This document shows positions 34,864 to 45,847 of a DNA stretch of 64,000 nt, in pieces. The stretch's first letter is position 1; every line of letters begins with the position of its first letter. The stretch comes from Tulasnella sp. 424 (lineage: Eukaryota; Basidiomycota; Agaricomycetes; Cantharellales; Tulasnellaceae), in the NCBI GenBank assembly GCA_019633425.1, contig WSUB01000139.1, forward strand, positions 47,615-111,614. Reading direction: 5' to 3'. The notes below the pieces were generated by a model, which saw only the letters and a list, made by a program, of their open reading frames with translations, ran no database searches and was not told the origin of the DNA. The position numbers and the translations under genes were made by a program.

Positions 34864-36825
34864 TCAGTCACTGGAAGTGGTGGCACGCTGATACGCTTCG
34901 GCAGCAGCCGCTTGTGCAGCCATCATCTGCTGTGGGTTCATGCCCATGCCCATTCCCATCATCGGATTGCCCATCATCGGATTTCCCATCATGGGGTTAC
35001 CCATCAACATGGGGTTCATCATCATTGGATTGTATCCGAATTGTCCGCCGGCGGTCATCATTGGATTTTGGAATCGACCATATGGGTCGTACATCGAGGC
35101 ACCATTGCCCATTGCGTAGTCGAGCTGCTGGCGTTGAAGCTCGTCCAGCTTCCTCTGGCGTTCTTCAGCCATTCTCTCGTCAGCGAGTTTGCGGGTTAGA
35201 GTTGCTCCAACACCAGCCTCGCGCTTCCGCTCCCGTTCGTGAGCAGTAACAGCACCGAGTAGTCCGGTTTGCGGATCCAAAGGCTTGTTGGGCACATTGA
35301 TGAGCGATGTACCTGATTCCCGGGCCATTTCCTCCCGTCGTTTGGCGCTGCGGTCGTGCCCTTGAACGCCAGCTTGGAGGAGACCTTGAGGTGCGAAAAC
35401 TTTGGTCATCGTCTCGGCCTCGTCCTCGACCGTGATGAACGTTTCACGTCCGCTAGGGGTGGGATGGTCTTGATTCGGGTCGAGAGCTTGGCTCCAGATG
35501 TTTTGACGAAGCTGAGGAGGCATTTCGCAACCGCGGGCAGCAGGAGACAAATCTCGATGCACATTAGGAGGCTGCTCCCCATAATGTCCGGCATCGTATT
35601 GGGACGGGTGAAGGAGATCTCGATGAGGGCCGACGGACGGTGATCGACTCGTCAGGGCGACGGGAAGGTTTCGTCCTCCACGTTGTTGCGAGGCATAATC
35701 GGGCGAAGGGAGGGGGCGACCAGTTGGTGAGGTTTCATATCGTGCAGTGGGAGGAGCTGGCCGCCTCGCCTCGTAAATGTGTTGCGACGATGAGAGTGCC
35801 ATGCTAGGGCCAGCTGAGTGATACTGGGATGAACCCGGTCCAGAACGGCTCTTTCCTGGGAGGGGACCGTCCGAATCTTCGTCGTCGTCGTCGTCCTCTT
35901 CTTCCTCACTGTCGCTTCGCCATGCGCCCTTAGGTTTGGGCTGATGGGTCTTACCTCCGGCACGCCGAGGTATGGTAATTGCGGACTGAGCAGGGGCGTG
36001 TTGTGCCTCAGCCCTGGCCTTCCGACCCGCAGCAGCCTTGTTGTGAGACAGCGACAGGTACGAAAGGAAGCCAACACGGGGAATGCTCTGAGCGGCTGGA
36101 ATGGGGGGTGGCCTTCTTGTCGTTCTAGGCACAGAGACAGCCCCTATGCCCGGGGTTGCTGCTGTTCCTACTGCCGCCGCGGGTGTGGGTATCAGGCTAT
36201 GCAAGGTCATTTTATCAGCTATTGGCTAGGATCGACGCATTTTAAATAGGGGTGCGCACTTGGACAAGTTGCCTTGTGGATCGCGAGGATACTGAGCCAG
36301 GAGAGCTGCTTGCAGCCTAGTCCAATCGTTTTGAACATGAGATTCGAGCAATGCGTGCCATCTCAAAGCGTCTCCTACGAAGCACGTCGAGATGAATCCA
36401 ATGATCCGGTCGTTGTCGTTCTGCTTCCCTTCGTCAAAGGCTCTTTCCCGGACCATGCGGACGAACTTCTCCGCCTCTTCCCCGCTCCTTCCGTGAAACG
36501 AAGGGCGATATCTCAGCAACATCGCATTTCGGAGAGATCTCCAACTCCCTTGTGTCGCATCGTCCAGATGGTTCCACCACCGTAGAGCGTCGTGGGTGAA
36601 GCACGATGAAGCAAAGTCGGCCACCCATTGGTCGTCCCGTTGCTTGCCGATCGAAAGTGCATGTCTAGAGACGGCGTTTATGAACAGTTCGCATTCTGTC
36701 GCATCTTCTCCTCGGAATTCGAGTTGACCTGGCTCTGCGAATTTGATTACGGGCTAAGGGCACGGGACAAACGCCAAATGCGCAGAAAGGCGCATTCTAC
36801 GTACGTACTTACCTGCTGCAGCCAT
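34864..36825 (-). CDS. Chimera: gag-like N-terminal domain fused to Met-rich C-terminal segment
   Basis: Three exons (36825-36813, 36734-36260, 36196-34864) give 606 residues without a stop. Residues 1 to about 195 are the gag-like family: MAAAEPGQLEFRGEDATECE, ALRWWNHL, WRSLRNAMLLRYRPSF, FVGDALRWHALL. Then comes the family linker LIPTPAAAVGT..PRTTRR. Directly after PRTTRR (about 36114) the homology to units 2-4 stops. A different coding segment begins: RKARAEAQHAP, an acidic stretch (SEEEEDDDDDEDSDG), GLLGAVTAHERERKREAGVG, a basic helix, and a C-terminal Met/Asn/Pro repeat (NPMMGNPMMG type). Homology to the repeat resumes about 34880, where repeat sequence supplies the last codons and TGA. 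The acquired part may come from the C-terminus of a Skg3/CAF120-like protein (low confidence). Confidence 0.7.
34950..35040 (-). repeat. Short tandem repeat encoding Met-Met-Gly-Asn-Pro
   Basis: Repeats of about 15-18 bp on the minus strand encode NPMMGNPMMGNPMMG, followed by a Met/Gly run and NPQQMM. The tract lies at the C-terminal end of the chimeric protein. Confidence 0.75.
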
Positions 36826-38094
36826 GAGCGCTTCTGTTGTATCTGTTAGGCAACAGTATGCCGACCAAAGTTGAGAAGTAGAGCGAGCTTGGAATGGTTC
36901 TTTGCTTCTCTGATGTGTGTGGTAAGAAGGCGATGAAGCCAAGCCAACGGGGAATTCTACAAAATCACAAGCCCACAGCACGGAGAACTTTGATTTTCTG
37001 CAAGTAGCGCCAGACCGGTCCAACGCGAAGAATGAATATTTACGCAACATTATCTCAGAGGACAGCGCTACTCAACCGGGGGTCGGGCAGAGGGCCGTCG
37101 TCTCGGAGATGGTCGCCGGTAGATGTGCCCTCGGCCACCCTCTGTTGTCAAGCAAAACTCGATAGAAAATGCTCCAAGTAGAAGGTCTCATAGTAATTTT
37201 TGATAACAATGCTATAATTAGGAGTAGATGAAGCCGGGTTGACACATTGCCGAGCGAAAAGGAGGGGCGTCTAAGCCGAATATTGAAGCTTACTGCAAGT
37301 CTCCGAGAAATCGGGCCCGATGACCGGAAGCAGAAAACAATCAACGCAAGCGCGGGGCCTGCGTCCCCGGTGAGCGTGGGCCCCCCAAGACCAACGCGTA
37401 ACTGCGGCGATCTGACGGCACACCTCGGAAAGGAACTCCGCCCCAAACTCGGCGGAAAGTTCGACTTGACGCAGCCCGTCCACGCTAATGCCAACGTGCT
37501 CACGTTCTCCGGTATAGGTTTATCGCCCGAGACGTCTTGGCACAGTCACTGCGACTCCCTGTTTCCTTATTATCGTAGCGATATCGCAGCGCTTTTATAT
37601 AAATCGTCGAAACAGAAGAACTTCGATCGTAGAAGGTAGGGTTGAGATTAGTCTTCTTTACTCCGTCGAGGTTGGACTTCTGGCACTGTGTTCGAAAAAA
37701 TTGAAATTACGGTGCCGGGTCGCCGCCCCCAAGACGAGTGGACTAAATGTAGGAATTCACAGTGGCGGCAGCACGCTTGGAATGGTTCGTTGCTTCAGAT
37801 GTGGTAGGAATGGCGATGAAGACAGGCCACCGGGGAATTCTACAAAATCACAAATCTATGGACCCATCGAGCTACGGCCGGTCTGACAGCACGAAGCACT
37901 TTCGGTTTCTGCCCGAAACGCCCGAGCTTAGGGAAATCTGATGTCAAAGACGAATATTCACGCAGCATTAGCTCAAGGGACAAAGCTTCTCAGCCGCGAT
38001 TCCGGCAGAGTGATTATTAGTCGAGAGTAGAATGTACGACTTTACCCTCGAAGATCCCGCGATATAGTTATCCCCAGTGCCAAAGCGTGCTTCA
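36826..38094. promoter_or_regulatory. Leader and promoter region of gag-like unit 1
   Basis: Contains a TATA-like TTTATATAAA at 37594-37603, about 770 bp upstream of the gag-like ATG, so a long leader with one or more introns is implied. A segment of about 230 bp occurs twice (about 36885-37100 and 37765-38010); both copies contain CGGGGAATTCTACAAAATCACAA-type sequence. Open minus-strand frames (for example 37072-37503) are only partly conserved between units and are not called. Confidence 0.5.
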
Positions 38095-38428
38095 GTAGCA
38101 GCGCCTTAACTTCGTGCAGAATCATCGTCCGTGACATTTTGGTCATTATCACGCACTAGCAAAATTCTCCTCATTCAGTTCAAAAGACAGAGGTTACTGT
38201 ATTCCCGACGCGACCCCTAACGATCGTTCCAACCGTTTACTGTATGTCTGACTTTGAACGTAACCATCCGACTCCCCTGGACACCTTCCGGAGATTAGAG
38301 CGACTCGAGGCAAAGCTTTAATTGATACAATAAAGACTTTATTATTACCCACTTCAACTGCCGACACGATGATACGGCGAGAGAGGCGGTGCTTACCAAA
38401 AGTGAGGATATGGACGGTCTCTCTCGCG

Positions 38429-39770
38429 CTAATACAACGCTCTGCATCCATCGAGTGTGGCATATAACGTATGTCCTGGAACTTTGATACCGATTAAGTC
38501 ATTGACGCTTAAAATTTCAGCGAACCCGGCATCTTGACCTCACCTGCTTCGTTTATCGCTGTTAGCTCGAACACGATGCCCCTACCAGATGCTGATTCGG
38601 AAACCTTCCATCCTTCAAATGTCTCGATGTTACATTCTCTAGGAGTGAGACTTTTGCCATTTGCCCTCATTAGAGAAATTAGACGAATGTTACTGCTCGA
38701 AGAGGTCAATTTCAGTCACTGGGAGCGGAATGTATGGGATTTGAGATACCGCTTCCCAACAGGTAATTCTATCCCCACTGTATCATAAGCGCGAAAATTC
38801 CCCTCTGGCTCTAAATTCATTGACATCAGTGGCGTATTATGTCAAAAAGGAAAAAGAAAAAGGCTGATTCCGGTGCTAGCGTCGGCTCGCACCTCGAATG
38901 GTTAGAATTTGCAAGTCGCTGCAGGGCCAGTCCCACGCGACTATCATAGCATCCTCATCGGTGCCAGTAAGACCAAGATGGTAATTCCGAGTAAAATTTT
39001 TGGAAATGTAATGGATGGTGGGGTCCCCTTCTTTGATCACACGAATGCGACCCCTTCTTGTCGTTCTGGGCACAGAGACAACCCCTATTCCCGGGGTTGC
39101 TGCTGTCGCTACTGCCTTCACGGGTGTAGGTATCAGACTATGCAAGGTGATGTTATCATCCATTAGCTAGGATCGGCACATTTGAAATAGGAGTGCGCAC
39201 TTGGGCAAGTTGCCTTGTGGATCGTGAGGATACTGAGCGAGCAGGGCTGCTTCAAGCCTGAACCAATCGGCCCGAACACGAGGTTCGAGCGATGCGTGGC
39301 ACCTCAAGGCGCCTCCTACGAAACACGTCGAGGCGAATCCAATGATCCAGTCGTTGTCGTTCGACTTCCCTTCGTCAAAGGCTCTCTTGCGGACCATGCG
39401 GACGAACTTCTCTGCCTCTTCTCCACTCCTTCCGTGAAATGAAGGGTAGTATCTCGATAACATCGCCTTCCGGAGCGATTTCCAACTCCCTTGCGTCTCA
39501 TCGTCGAGACGGTTCCACCACCGTAGAGCGTCGTCGGTGAAGCACGATGAAGCAAAGTCAGCCACCCATTGATCGTCCCGCTGCTTGCCGATCGAAAGTG
39601 CATGTCGAGAGACGGCATTTATGAAAGCTTCGCACTCCGTCGCATCCTCTCCTCGGAATTCGAGTTGGCCTGGCTCTGCGAGTATGGTTACGGGGCTGAG
39701 GGCTCGGGGACAAAACGCCAAAATGCGCAGAAAGGCGCAGTTTACTTACGTACTTACCTGCCGCAGCCAT
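38429..39770 (-). CDS. Gag-like domain protein, array unit 2
   Basis: Exon 1 is 13 nt (39770-39758, MAAA plus one base). Exon 2 (39675-39201, 475 nt) encodes EPGQLEFRGEDATECEAF, ALSIGKQRDDQWVADF, ALRWWNRLDDETQGSWKSL, SRYYPSF and FVGGALRCHASL. The Trp spacing is that of Ty3-type retrotransposon Gag capsid domains. Exon 3 from 39137 gives LIPTPVKAVATAATPGIG, then the basidiomycete-type segment RRGRIRV..YISKNF..LGLTGTDEDAMIVAW..LQILTIRG. A further exon near 38530-38700 reads NIRLISLMRANGKSLTPREC and GWKVSESASGRGIVFEL. The last exon near 38429-38470 ends early (TLYATLDG.., stop). The exact joins in the second half are unsure. No reverse transcriptase is present, so it is either domesticated or a non-autonomous remnant. 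Confidence 0.6.
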
Positions 39771-41079
39771 GAGCGCTTCTGTTGTGTCTGTTCGGGGACA
39801 GTATGCCGGCCAAGGTTGAGAAGTAGAGAGCTTGGAAGGGTTCTTTGCTTCTCAGACGTGTATAGCAGGAAGGCGATGAAGCCAGGGCAACGGGGAATTC
39901 TACAAAATCACAAACCTATGCCATTGAGCCAGCCCGAAGAACTTTGTTTTTCTGCACGCAGCGCCCGAGCTGAGGTAATCTGGTTGCCAAGGAGGAATAT
40001 TTACTGAGCATTATCTCAGTGGACAGCGCTGCTCAGCCACGGTTCGGGCAGAGAGCCGTCTTCTCGGCGATGCTCTTCGTAGATGGTCCCTCGGCCACCC
40101 TCCGTTGTCAAGTAAAGTTCGATGGAAAGTACTCGAAGTAGAAGGTCTCGTAGTAATTGATGATAACGATGCTATAATTAGAAAGAGATGGGGCCGGGTT
40201 GGCACATTTTCCGAGCGAAAAAGAGGGACGTCTAAGCCGGATATTGAAGCTTACTGCAAGTCTCCGAAAAATCGGGCCCGATGACCGTAAGCAGAAAACA
40301 ATGAAACGCAAGCGCCGGGTCTGTGTCCCCGGTGAGCGTGGGCACATCAGCACCAACGCGTAACTGCGGCGATCTGACGGCACAACTCGGAAGGGAACTC
40401 CGCCCCAGGTAACCCGAAACTCGGCGGAAAGTCCGACTTGACGCAGCCCGTCCACGCCAAAACCGACGTGCTCACGTTCTTCGGTGTAAGTTTATTGCCC
40501 GAGACGTCTTGGCACAGTTACTGCAACTCCCTGTTTCCTTATTCTCGTGGCGATATCGCAGCGCTTTTATATAAATAGTCGAAACAGAAGAGCTTCGAAT
40601 GTGGAAGGTGGGGTTGAGATTAGTCTTCTTTACTGCGTCGAGGTTGGAATTCTGGCACTGTGACATGGGTTCGAGAAATTTGAAATTGCGGCGGCGAGCG
40701 GCGGCCGCCATGACAAGTCGACCAAATGTAGGAGTTCACAGTAGCGGCGGCGAGCTTGGAATGGTTCGTTGCGTCTTAGATGTGGTAGGAATGGCGATGA
40801 AGACAGGCCACCGGGGAATTCTACAAAATCACAAGCCTATGGACCCATCGAGCTACGGCCGGTCAGACAGCACGAAGCACTTTGTTTTCTGCCCGAAACG
40901 CCCGAGCTGAGGTAAATCTAATGCCGAAGAAGAATATTTACGCAGCATTATTTCAGAGGACAGAGCTTCTCAGCTGCGCTTCGGGCAGAGTGGTTGTCAG
41001 TCGAGGGTGGAATGTACGGCTTCGCCTGTCGAAGATCCCGCGGTGTGGTTGTCCAAGTGTCAAAGTGTGCTCTCAGTGG
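39771..41079. promoter_or_regulatory. Leader and promoter region of gag-like unit 2
   Basis: TATA-like TTTATATAAAT at 40566-40576. The 230-bp internal duplication is clear here: 39830-40060 and 40755-41000 share CGGGGAATTCTACAAAATCA and the following GCTCAGC..CGGGCAGAG sequence. No protein-coding gene is called. Confidence 0.5.
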
Positions 41080-41369
41080 CAGCGCCTTGACTTCGCGCAG
41101 AACTATCGTTCGTGGCATTTTGGTCATTATCACGCATCGGCAAATGTTCCTTATTCGGTTCAAAAGACAGAGATTACTGTATTCCCGACGCGACACCTAA
41201 CGTTCGTTCCAACTGTTTGCTGTATATCTGGCCGTGAACGTAACCATCCGACTCCCCTAGACATCTCCCGGAGATTAAAGCGGCTCGAGGAAGAACTTAA
41301 TTGATACAATAAAGATTTTGTTATTACCCACTTCAACTGTAGACAGGATGATATGGCGAGAGACTCGGT

Positions 41370-42727
41370 TCTTACCGAAAGTGTTACGGACGGTCTAGAT
41401 GTATATAACTGAACGTTCTGGGCCCTACCGAGTGTGGCATATAAGGTCTGTCCTAGAGCATAGATACCAGTTAAGTCATTAATGCTTAAAACCTTCCACG
41501 AAGTCGCATCTTGACCTCACCTTCTTCGTTTTTTGCTGTTAGCTCGAACACGATGCCCCTACCGGATGCTGATTCGGAAATCTTCCATCCTTTAAATGGC
41601 TCGATTTTAGATTCTCCATGAGGGGGACTTTGGCCAGTTTCCCTCATTCGATAAGGTAGCCAGGGGTCACTGCCCGAAGAGGTCAATTTCAGTCACTGGG
41701 GGCGGAATGTACGGGATTAAGATACTTCTCCCCAAAAGTCACCCGTCGTACCCCTACTGTATCATCAGAGCAAGAATCTCCCTTTGACTCTATATTGATT
41801 GATATCAGTACCGTACTATGTCAAATAAAGAAAAAGGGCCGATTCCGATACTAGCGCCGACTCGCACCTCGAATGGTTAGAATTTGCAAGTCACTGCAGG
41901 GCCAGTCCCACGCGACTATCATAGCATCTCCATCGGTGCCAGTGAGACCTAAAAAATTACCCAGAACAGTAGATTCGGAAATGTAATATCTGGCGGAGTC
42001 CAGTTCTTTGGTCACACGAATCCGACCCGTTCTCATCGTTCTGGGTGCAGAGACAACCCCGGTGCCCGGGATTGCTGCGGGTGTAGGTATCAAGCTACGC
42101 AAGGTGATGTTATCAGCTATTGGCTAAGATTGGCTCATTTGAAATAAGGGTGCGCACTTGGGCAAGTTGCCTTGTGGATCGCAAGGATACTGAGCGAGGA
42201 GGGCTCCTTGAAGCATGATCCAATCGGTTTGGACACGAGGTTCGAGCGATGCGTGCCATCTCAAAGCGCCTCCTACGAAACACGTCGAGGCGAATCCAAT
42301 GATCCAGTCGTTGTCGGTTTGCTTCCCCTCGTCAAAAGCTCTTTCCCGGACCATGCGGACGAACTTCTCTGCCTCTTCCCCACTCCTTCCGTGAAATGAA
42401 GGGCGATATCTCGCTAACATCGCCTTTCGCAGTAGTCTCCAACTTCCTTGCGTCTCCTCATCGAAACGATCCCACCACCGTAGAGCGTTGTGAGTGAAGC
42501 ACGATGAAGCAAAGTCAGCCATCCATTTATCGTCCCGTTGCTTGCCGATCGAAAGTGCATATCTAGAGACGGCGTTTATAAAAATTTCGCACTCCGTATC
42601 ATCCTCTCCGCGGAATTCGAGTTGACCTGGCTCTGCGCGTATGGTTACGGGCTTAGGGCACGGGGGACAAAACGCCAAAATACGCAGAAAGGCGCAGTTT
42701 ACGTACGTACTTACCTGCTGCAGCCAT
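41370..42727 (-). CDS. Gag-like domain protein, array unit 3
   Basis: Same plan as unit 2: exon 1 42727-42715 (MAAA plus one base), exon 2 42632-42158 (475 nt), exon 3 from 42094. Exon 2 has EPGQLEFRGEDDTECEIF, ALRWWDRFDEETQGSWRLL, ARYRPSF, GRSGEEAEKFVRMV and FVGGALRWHASL. Exon 3 has a shortened linker (LIPTPAAIPGTGVV) and then TGRIRVTKE..YYISES..LGLTGTDGDAMIVAW..LQILTIRG. The next exon (about 41500-41660) has MRETGQSPPHGESKIEPF and GWKISESASGRGIVFEL. The last exon has GQTLYATLG. The left end of the gene is approximate. Confidence 0.6.
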
Positions 42728-44024
42728 GAGCGCTTCCGTTGTGTCTGTTCGGGGACAGTATGCCGGCCAAGGTTGAGAAGTAGCGAGCTTGGAAGGGTTC
42801 TTTGCTTCTCGAATGTGTGTGGTAGGAGGGCGATGAAGAGCCAGGCCAACGGGGAATTCTACAATATCACAAACCTATGACCCATTGGGCCAGCCCGAAA
42901 ACCTTGTTTTTCTGCCCGTAGCGCCCGACCTGGGGTAAATCCAAGGAGGAATACTTACGGAGGATTATCTCAGAGGACAGCGCTGCTCAGCCACGGTTCG
43001 GGCAGAGAGCCGTCTTTCTCGGAGATGCTCGCCGTCGATGGCCCCTCGGCCACCCTCCGTTGTCAAGTAAAGTCCGATGGAAAATACTCGAAGGAGAGTG
43101 TTCTCATGCTAATTGCTGATAACGATGCTATAATTAGGAGGAGATGGGGCCGGGTTGGCGCATTTGCCGAGCGAAAAGGAGGGGCGTCTAAGCCGAATAT
43201 TGAAGCTTACTGCAAGTCTCCAAAAAATCGGGCCCGATGACCGTAAGCAGAAAACAATGAAACGCAAGCGCCGGGCCTGTGTCTCCGGTGAGCGTGGGCA
43301 CATCAACACCAAAGCGTAACTGCGGCGATCTGACGGCACAACTCGTAAGGGAACTCCGCCCCAAGGTACCCGAAACTCGGCGAAAAGTCCGACTTGACGC
43401 AGCCCGTTCACGCCAAAACCAACGTGCTCACGTTATTTGGTATGGGTTCATCGCCCGAGACGTCTTGGCACAGTCACTGCGACTCCCTGTTTCCTTATTC
43501 TCGTGGCGATATCGCAGCGCTTTTATATAAATGGTCGAAACGGAAGAACTTCGATTGTGGAAGGTAGGGTTTAGATTAGTCTTCTTTACTGCGTCGAGGT
43601 TGGACTTCTGGCACTGTGTTCGAAAAAATTGAAGTTGCGGTGCCGGGCGGCCGCCCCCAAGACGAGTGGACTAAATGTAGGAATTCACAGTAGCGGCAGC
43701 GAGCTTGGAATGGTTCGTTGCCTCTCAGATGTGGTAGGAATGGCGATGAAGACAGGCCACCGGGGAATTCTACAAAATCACAAGCCTATGGACCCATTGA
43801 GCTACGGCCGGTCAGACAGCATGAAGCACTTTGTTTCTGCCCGAAACGCCCGAGCTGAGGTAAATGTGATGCCAAAGAACAATATTTACACAGCATTATT
43901 TTAGAGGACAGAGTTGCTCAGTCGCGGCTCGGGCAGAGTGGTCGGTCGAGGGTGGAATTTACGACTTTGCCGTCGAAGATCCCGCGGTGTGGTTGTCCCC
44001 AGCCAGTGTCAAAGCGTGCTTCAG
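42728..44024. promoter_or_regulatory. Leader and promoter region of gag-like unit 3
   Basis: TATA-like TTTTATATAA at 43521-43530, with the same internal duplication as in the other units. No other gene called. Confidence 0.45.
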
Positions 44025-44276
44025 TGGCAGCGCCTTGACTTCGTGCATAATCATCGTCCGTGACATTTTGGTCATTATTACGCACTAGTAAAATGTTCCT
44101 CGTTCAGTTCAAAAGACAGAGATTACTGTATTCCCTACGCGACCCCTAACGTTCGTTCCAACCGTTTACTGTATATCTAGCCTAGAACGTAACCATCCAG
44201 CACCCTTGGACATCTCCCGGAAATTAAAACGACTCGAGAGAAAGCTTTAATTGATATAATAAAGACTTGTTATTAC

Positions 44277-45847
44277 TCACTTCAACTGTAGACACGATAC
44301 GGCGAGAGAGTCGGTGCTTACCGAAAGTAAGGTTGTGGACGGTCTCTCTGGCATTAATACAACGCTGTACAAGCTACCGATTGTCGCATATAATGTTTGT
44401 CCTGGAACATTGGTACCGATTAAGTCATCGGCGCCTAAAATTTCAGCGAACCCGCATCTTAACATCACCTTCGTTTATCGCTGTTAGCCCGAACCCGATG
44501 CCCCCGGATGCTGATTCGGAAATCTTCCATCCGTTAAATGTCTCAATTTTAGATTCGCTAGGCTCTAGACTTTTGCCAGTTGCCCTCATTAGAGAAAGCA
44601 GACGAACTCTACTGCTCGAAGAGTTCGATTTCAGTCACCGGGAGCGGAATGTATAGGATTGAGATACCTCCCCCAAGAAGCCGCCGAGTGTATCCCCACT
44701 GTATCACAAGGGTCGGAATCCCCCTCAGGTTCTACAGTGATTGATATCAGTAGCGTGTTGTGTTAAAAGGGGCCAACTACGGCACTAGCGTCGACTCGCA
44801 CCTCGAATGGTTAGAAGCTGCAAGTCGCCGCACGGCCAGTCCCATGCGACTACCATAGCATTCTCCTCGGTGAGGGTGAGACCAAGATAAAACTCATTTA
44901 TAAAAATTTTGGCAATGTAATATCTGGCGGAGTCCCCTTCGTTGGTCACACGAATCCGACCCCTTCTTGTCGTTCTGGGCGTAGAGACAACCCCGACAAT
45001 GCCTGGTATAACTGCCGCCGCCGCGGGTGTGGGTACCAGGCTATGCAAAGCAAGTTATCAGCCATTGACTAGCATCGGCGTATTTGAAATAGGGGTGCGC
45101 ACCTGGGCAAGTTGCCTTGTGGATCGCAAGGATACTGAGCGAGGAGGGCTCCTTGAAGCATGATCCAATCGGTTTGGACACGAGGTTCGAGCGATGCGTG
45201 CCACNNNNNNNNNNNNNNNNNNNNNNNNNNNNNNNNNNNNNNNNNNNNNNNNNNNNNNNNNNNNNNNNNNNNNNNNNNNNNNNNNNNNNNNNNNNNNNNN
45301 NCGCAAGGATACTGAGCGAGGAGGGCTCCTTGAAGCATGATCCAATCGGTTTGGACACGAGGTTCGAGCGATGCGTGCCACCTCAAAGCGCCTCCTACGA
45401 AACACGTCGAAGCGAATCCAATGATCCAGTCGTTGTCGTTCGGCTTCCCTTCGTCAAAAGCTCTCTTGCGGACCATGCGGACGAACTTCTCTGCCTCTTC
45501 CCCACTCCTTCCGTGAAATGAAGGGTGGTACGTCAGCAACATCGCCTTTCGCAGTGATCTCCAACTTCCTTGCGTTTCCTCATCGAGACGGTCCCACCAC
45601 CGTAGAGCGTCGTGGGTGAAGCACGACGAAGCGAAGTCAGCCACCCATTGATCGTCCCGTTGCTTGCCGATCGAAAGTGCATATCTAGAGACGGCGTTTA
45701 TAAAAATCTCGCATTCTGTCGCATCTTCCCCTCGGAATTCGAGTTGACCTGGCTCTGCGAATTTGTGTATGGGCTAAGGGCTCGGGAATAAACGCCAAAA
45801 TGCGCAGAAAGGCGCAGTTTACGTACGTACTTACCTGCTGCAGCCAT
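44277..45847 (-). CDS. Gag-like domain protein, array unit 4 (contains assembly gap)
   Basis: Start ATG at 45845-45847 with the MAAA leader exon. Exon 2 (up to about 45756) has EPGQLEFRGEDATECE-type sequence, ALRWWDRLDEETQGSWRSL, LTYHPSF and FVGGALRWHASL, and is interrupted by 97 N. Exon 3 (45048 down to about 44785) has LVPTPAAAAVIPGIVG and GRIRVTNEG..YYIAKIF..LGLTLTEENAMVVAW..LQLLTIRG. Later exons have RATGKSLEPSESKIETFNGW and, at the C-terminus, ADDLIGTNVPGQTLYATIGS. The C-terminal domain appears more complete than in unit 2. Its upstream TATA site is not conserved. Confidence 0.55.
45125..45381. other. 97-N assembly gap flanked by an identical 80-bp duplication
   Basis: 45125-45204 and 45302-45381 are identical (80 bp, from CGCAAGGATACTG to GCGTGCCAC), on either side of N 45205-45301. 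In the sister units this sequence occurs once. The gap is therefore most likely two overlapping contig ends that were not merged, and the gene is probably continuous. Confidence 0.85.

Noticed and set aside
34864..35249. Plus-strand frames rich in His and Ser over the Met-rich repeat (34797-35249, 34912-35199)
   Set aside because: Antisense shadows of the low-complexity Met-Gly-Asn-Pro coding region.
37072..37503. Minus-strand ORF upstream of the gag-like gene (also 40108-40455 and 43109-43411)
   Set aside because: Partly conserved between units because the whole unit is duplicated; ends and lengths differ, so it is more likely leader sequence. A leader peptide is not excluded.
45125..45381. 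Real 80-bp duplication within gag-like unit 4
   Set aside because: Exact identity on either side of an N gap and a single copy in sister units point to unmerged contig ends.
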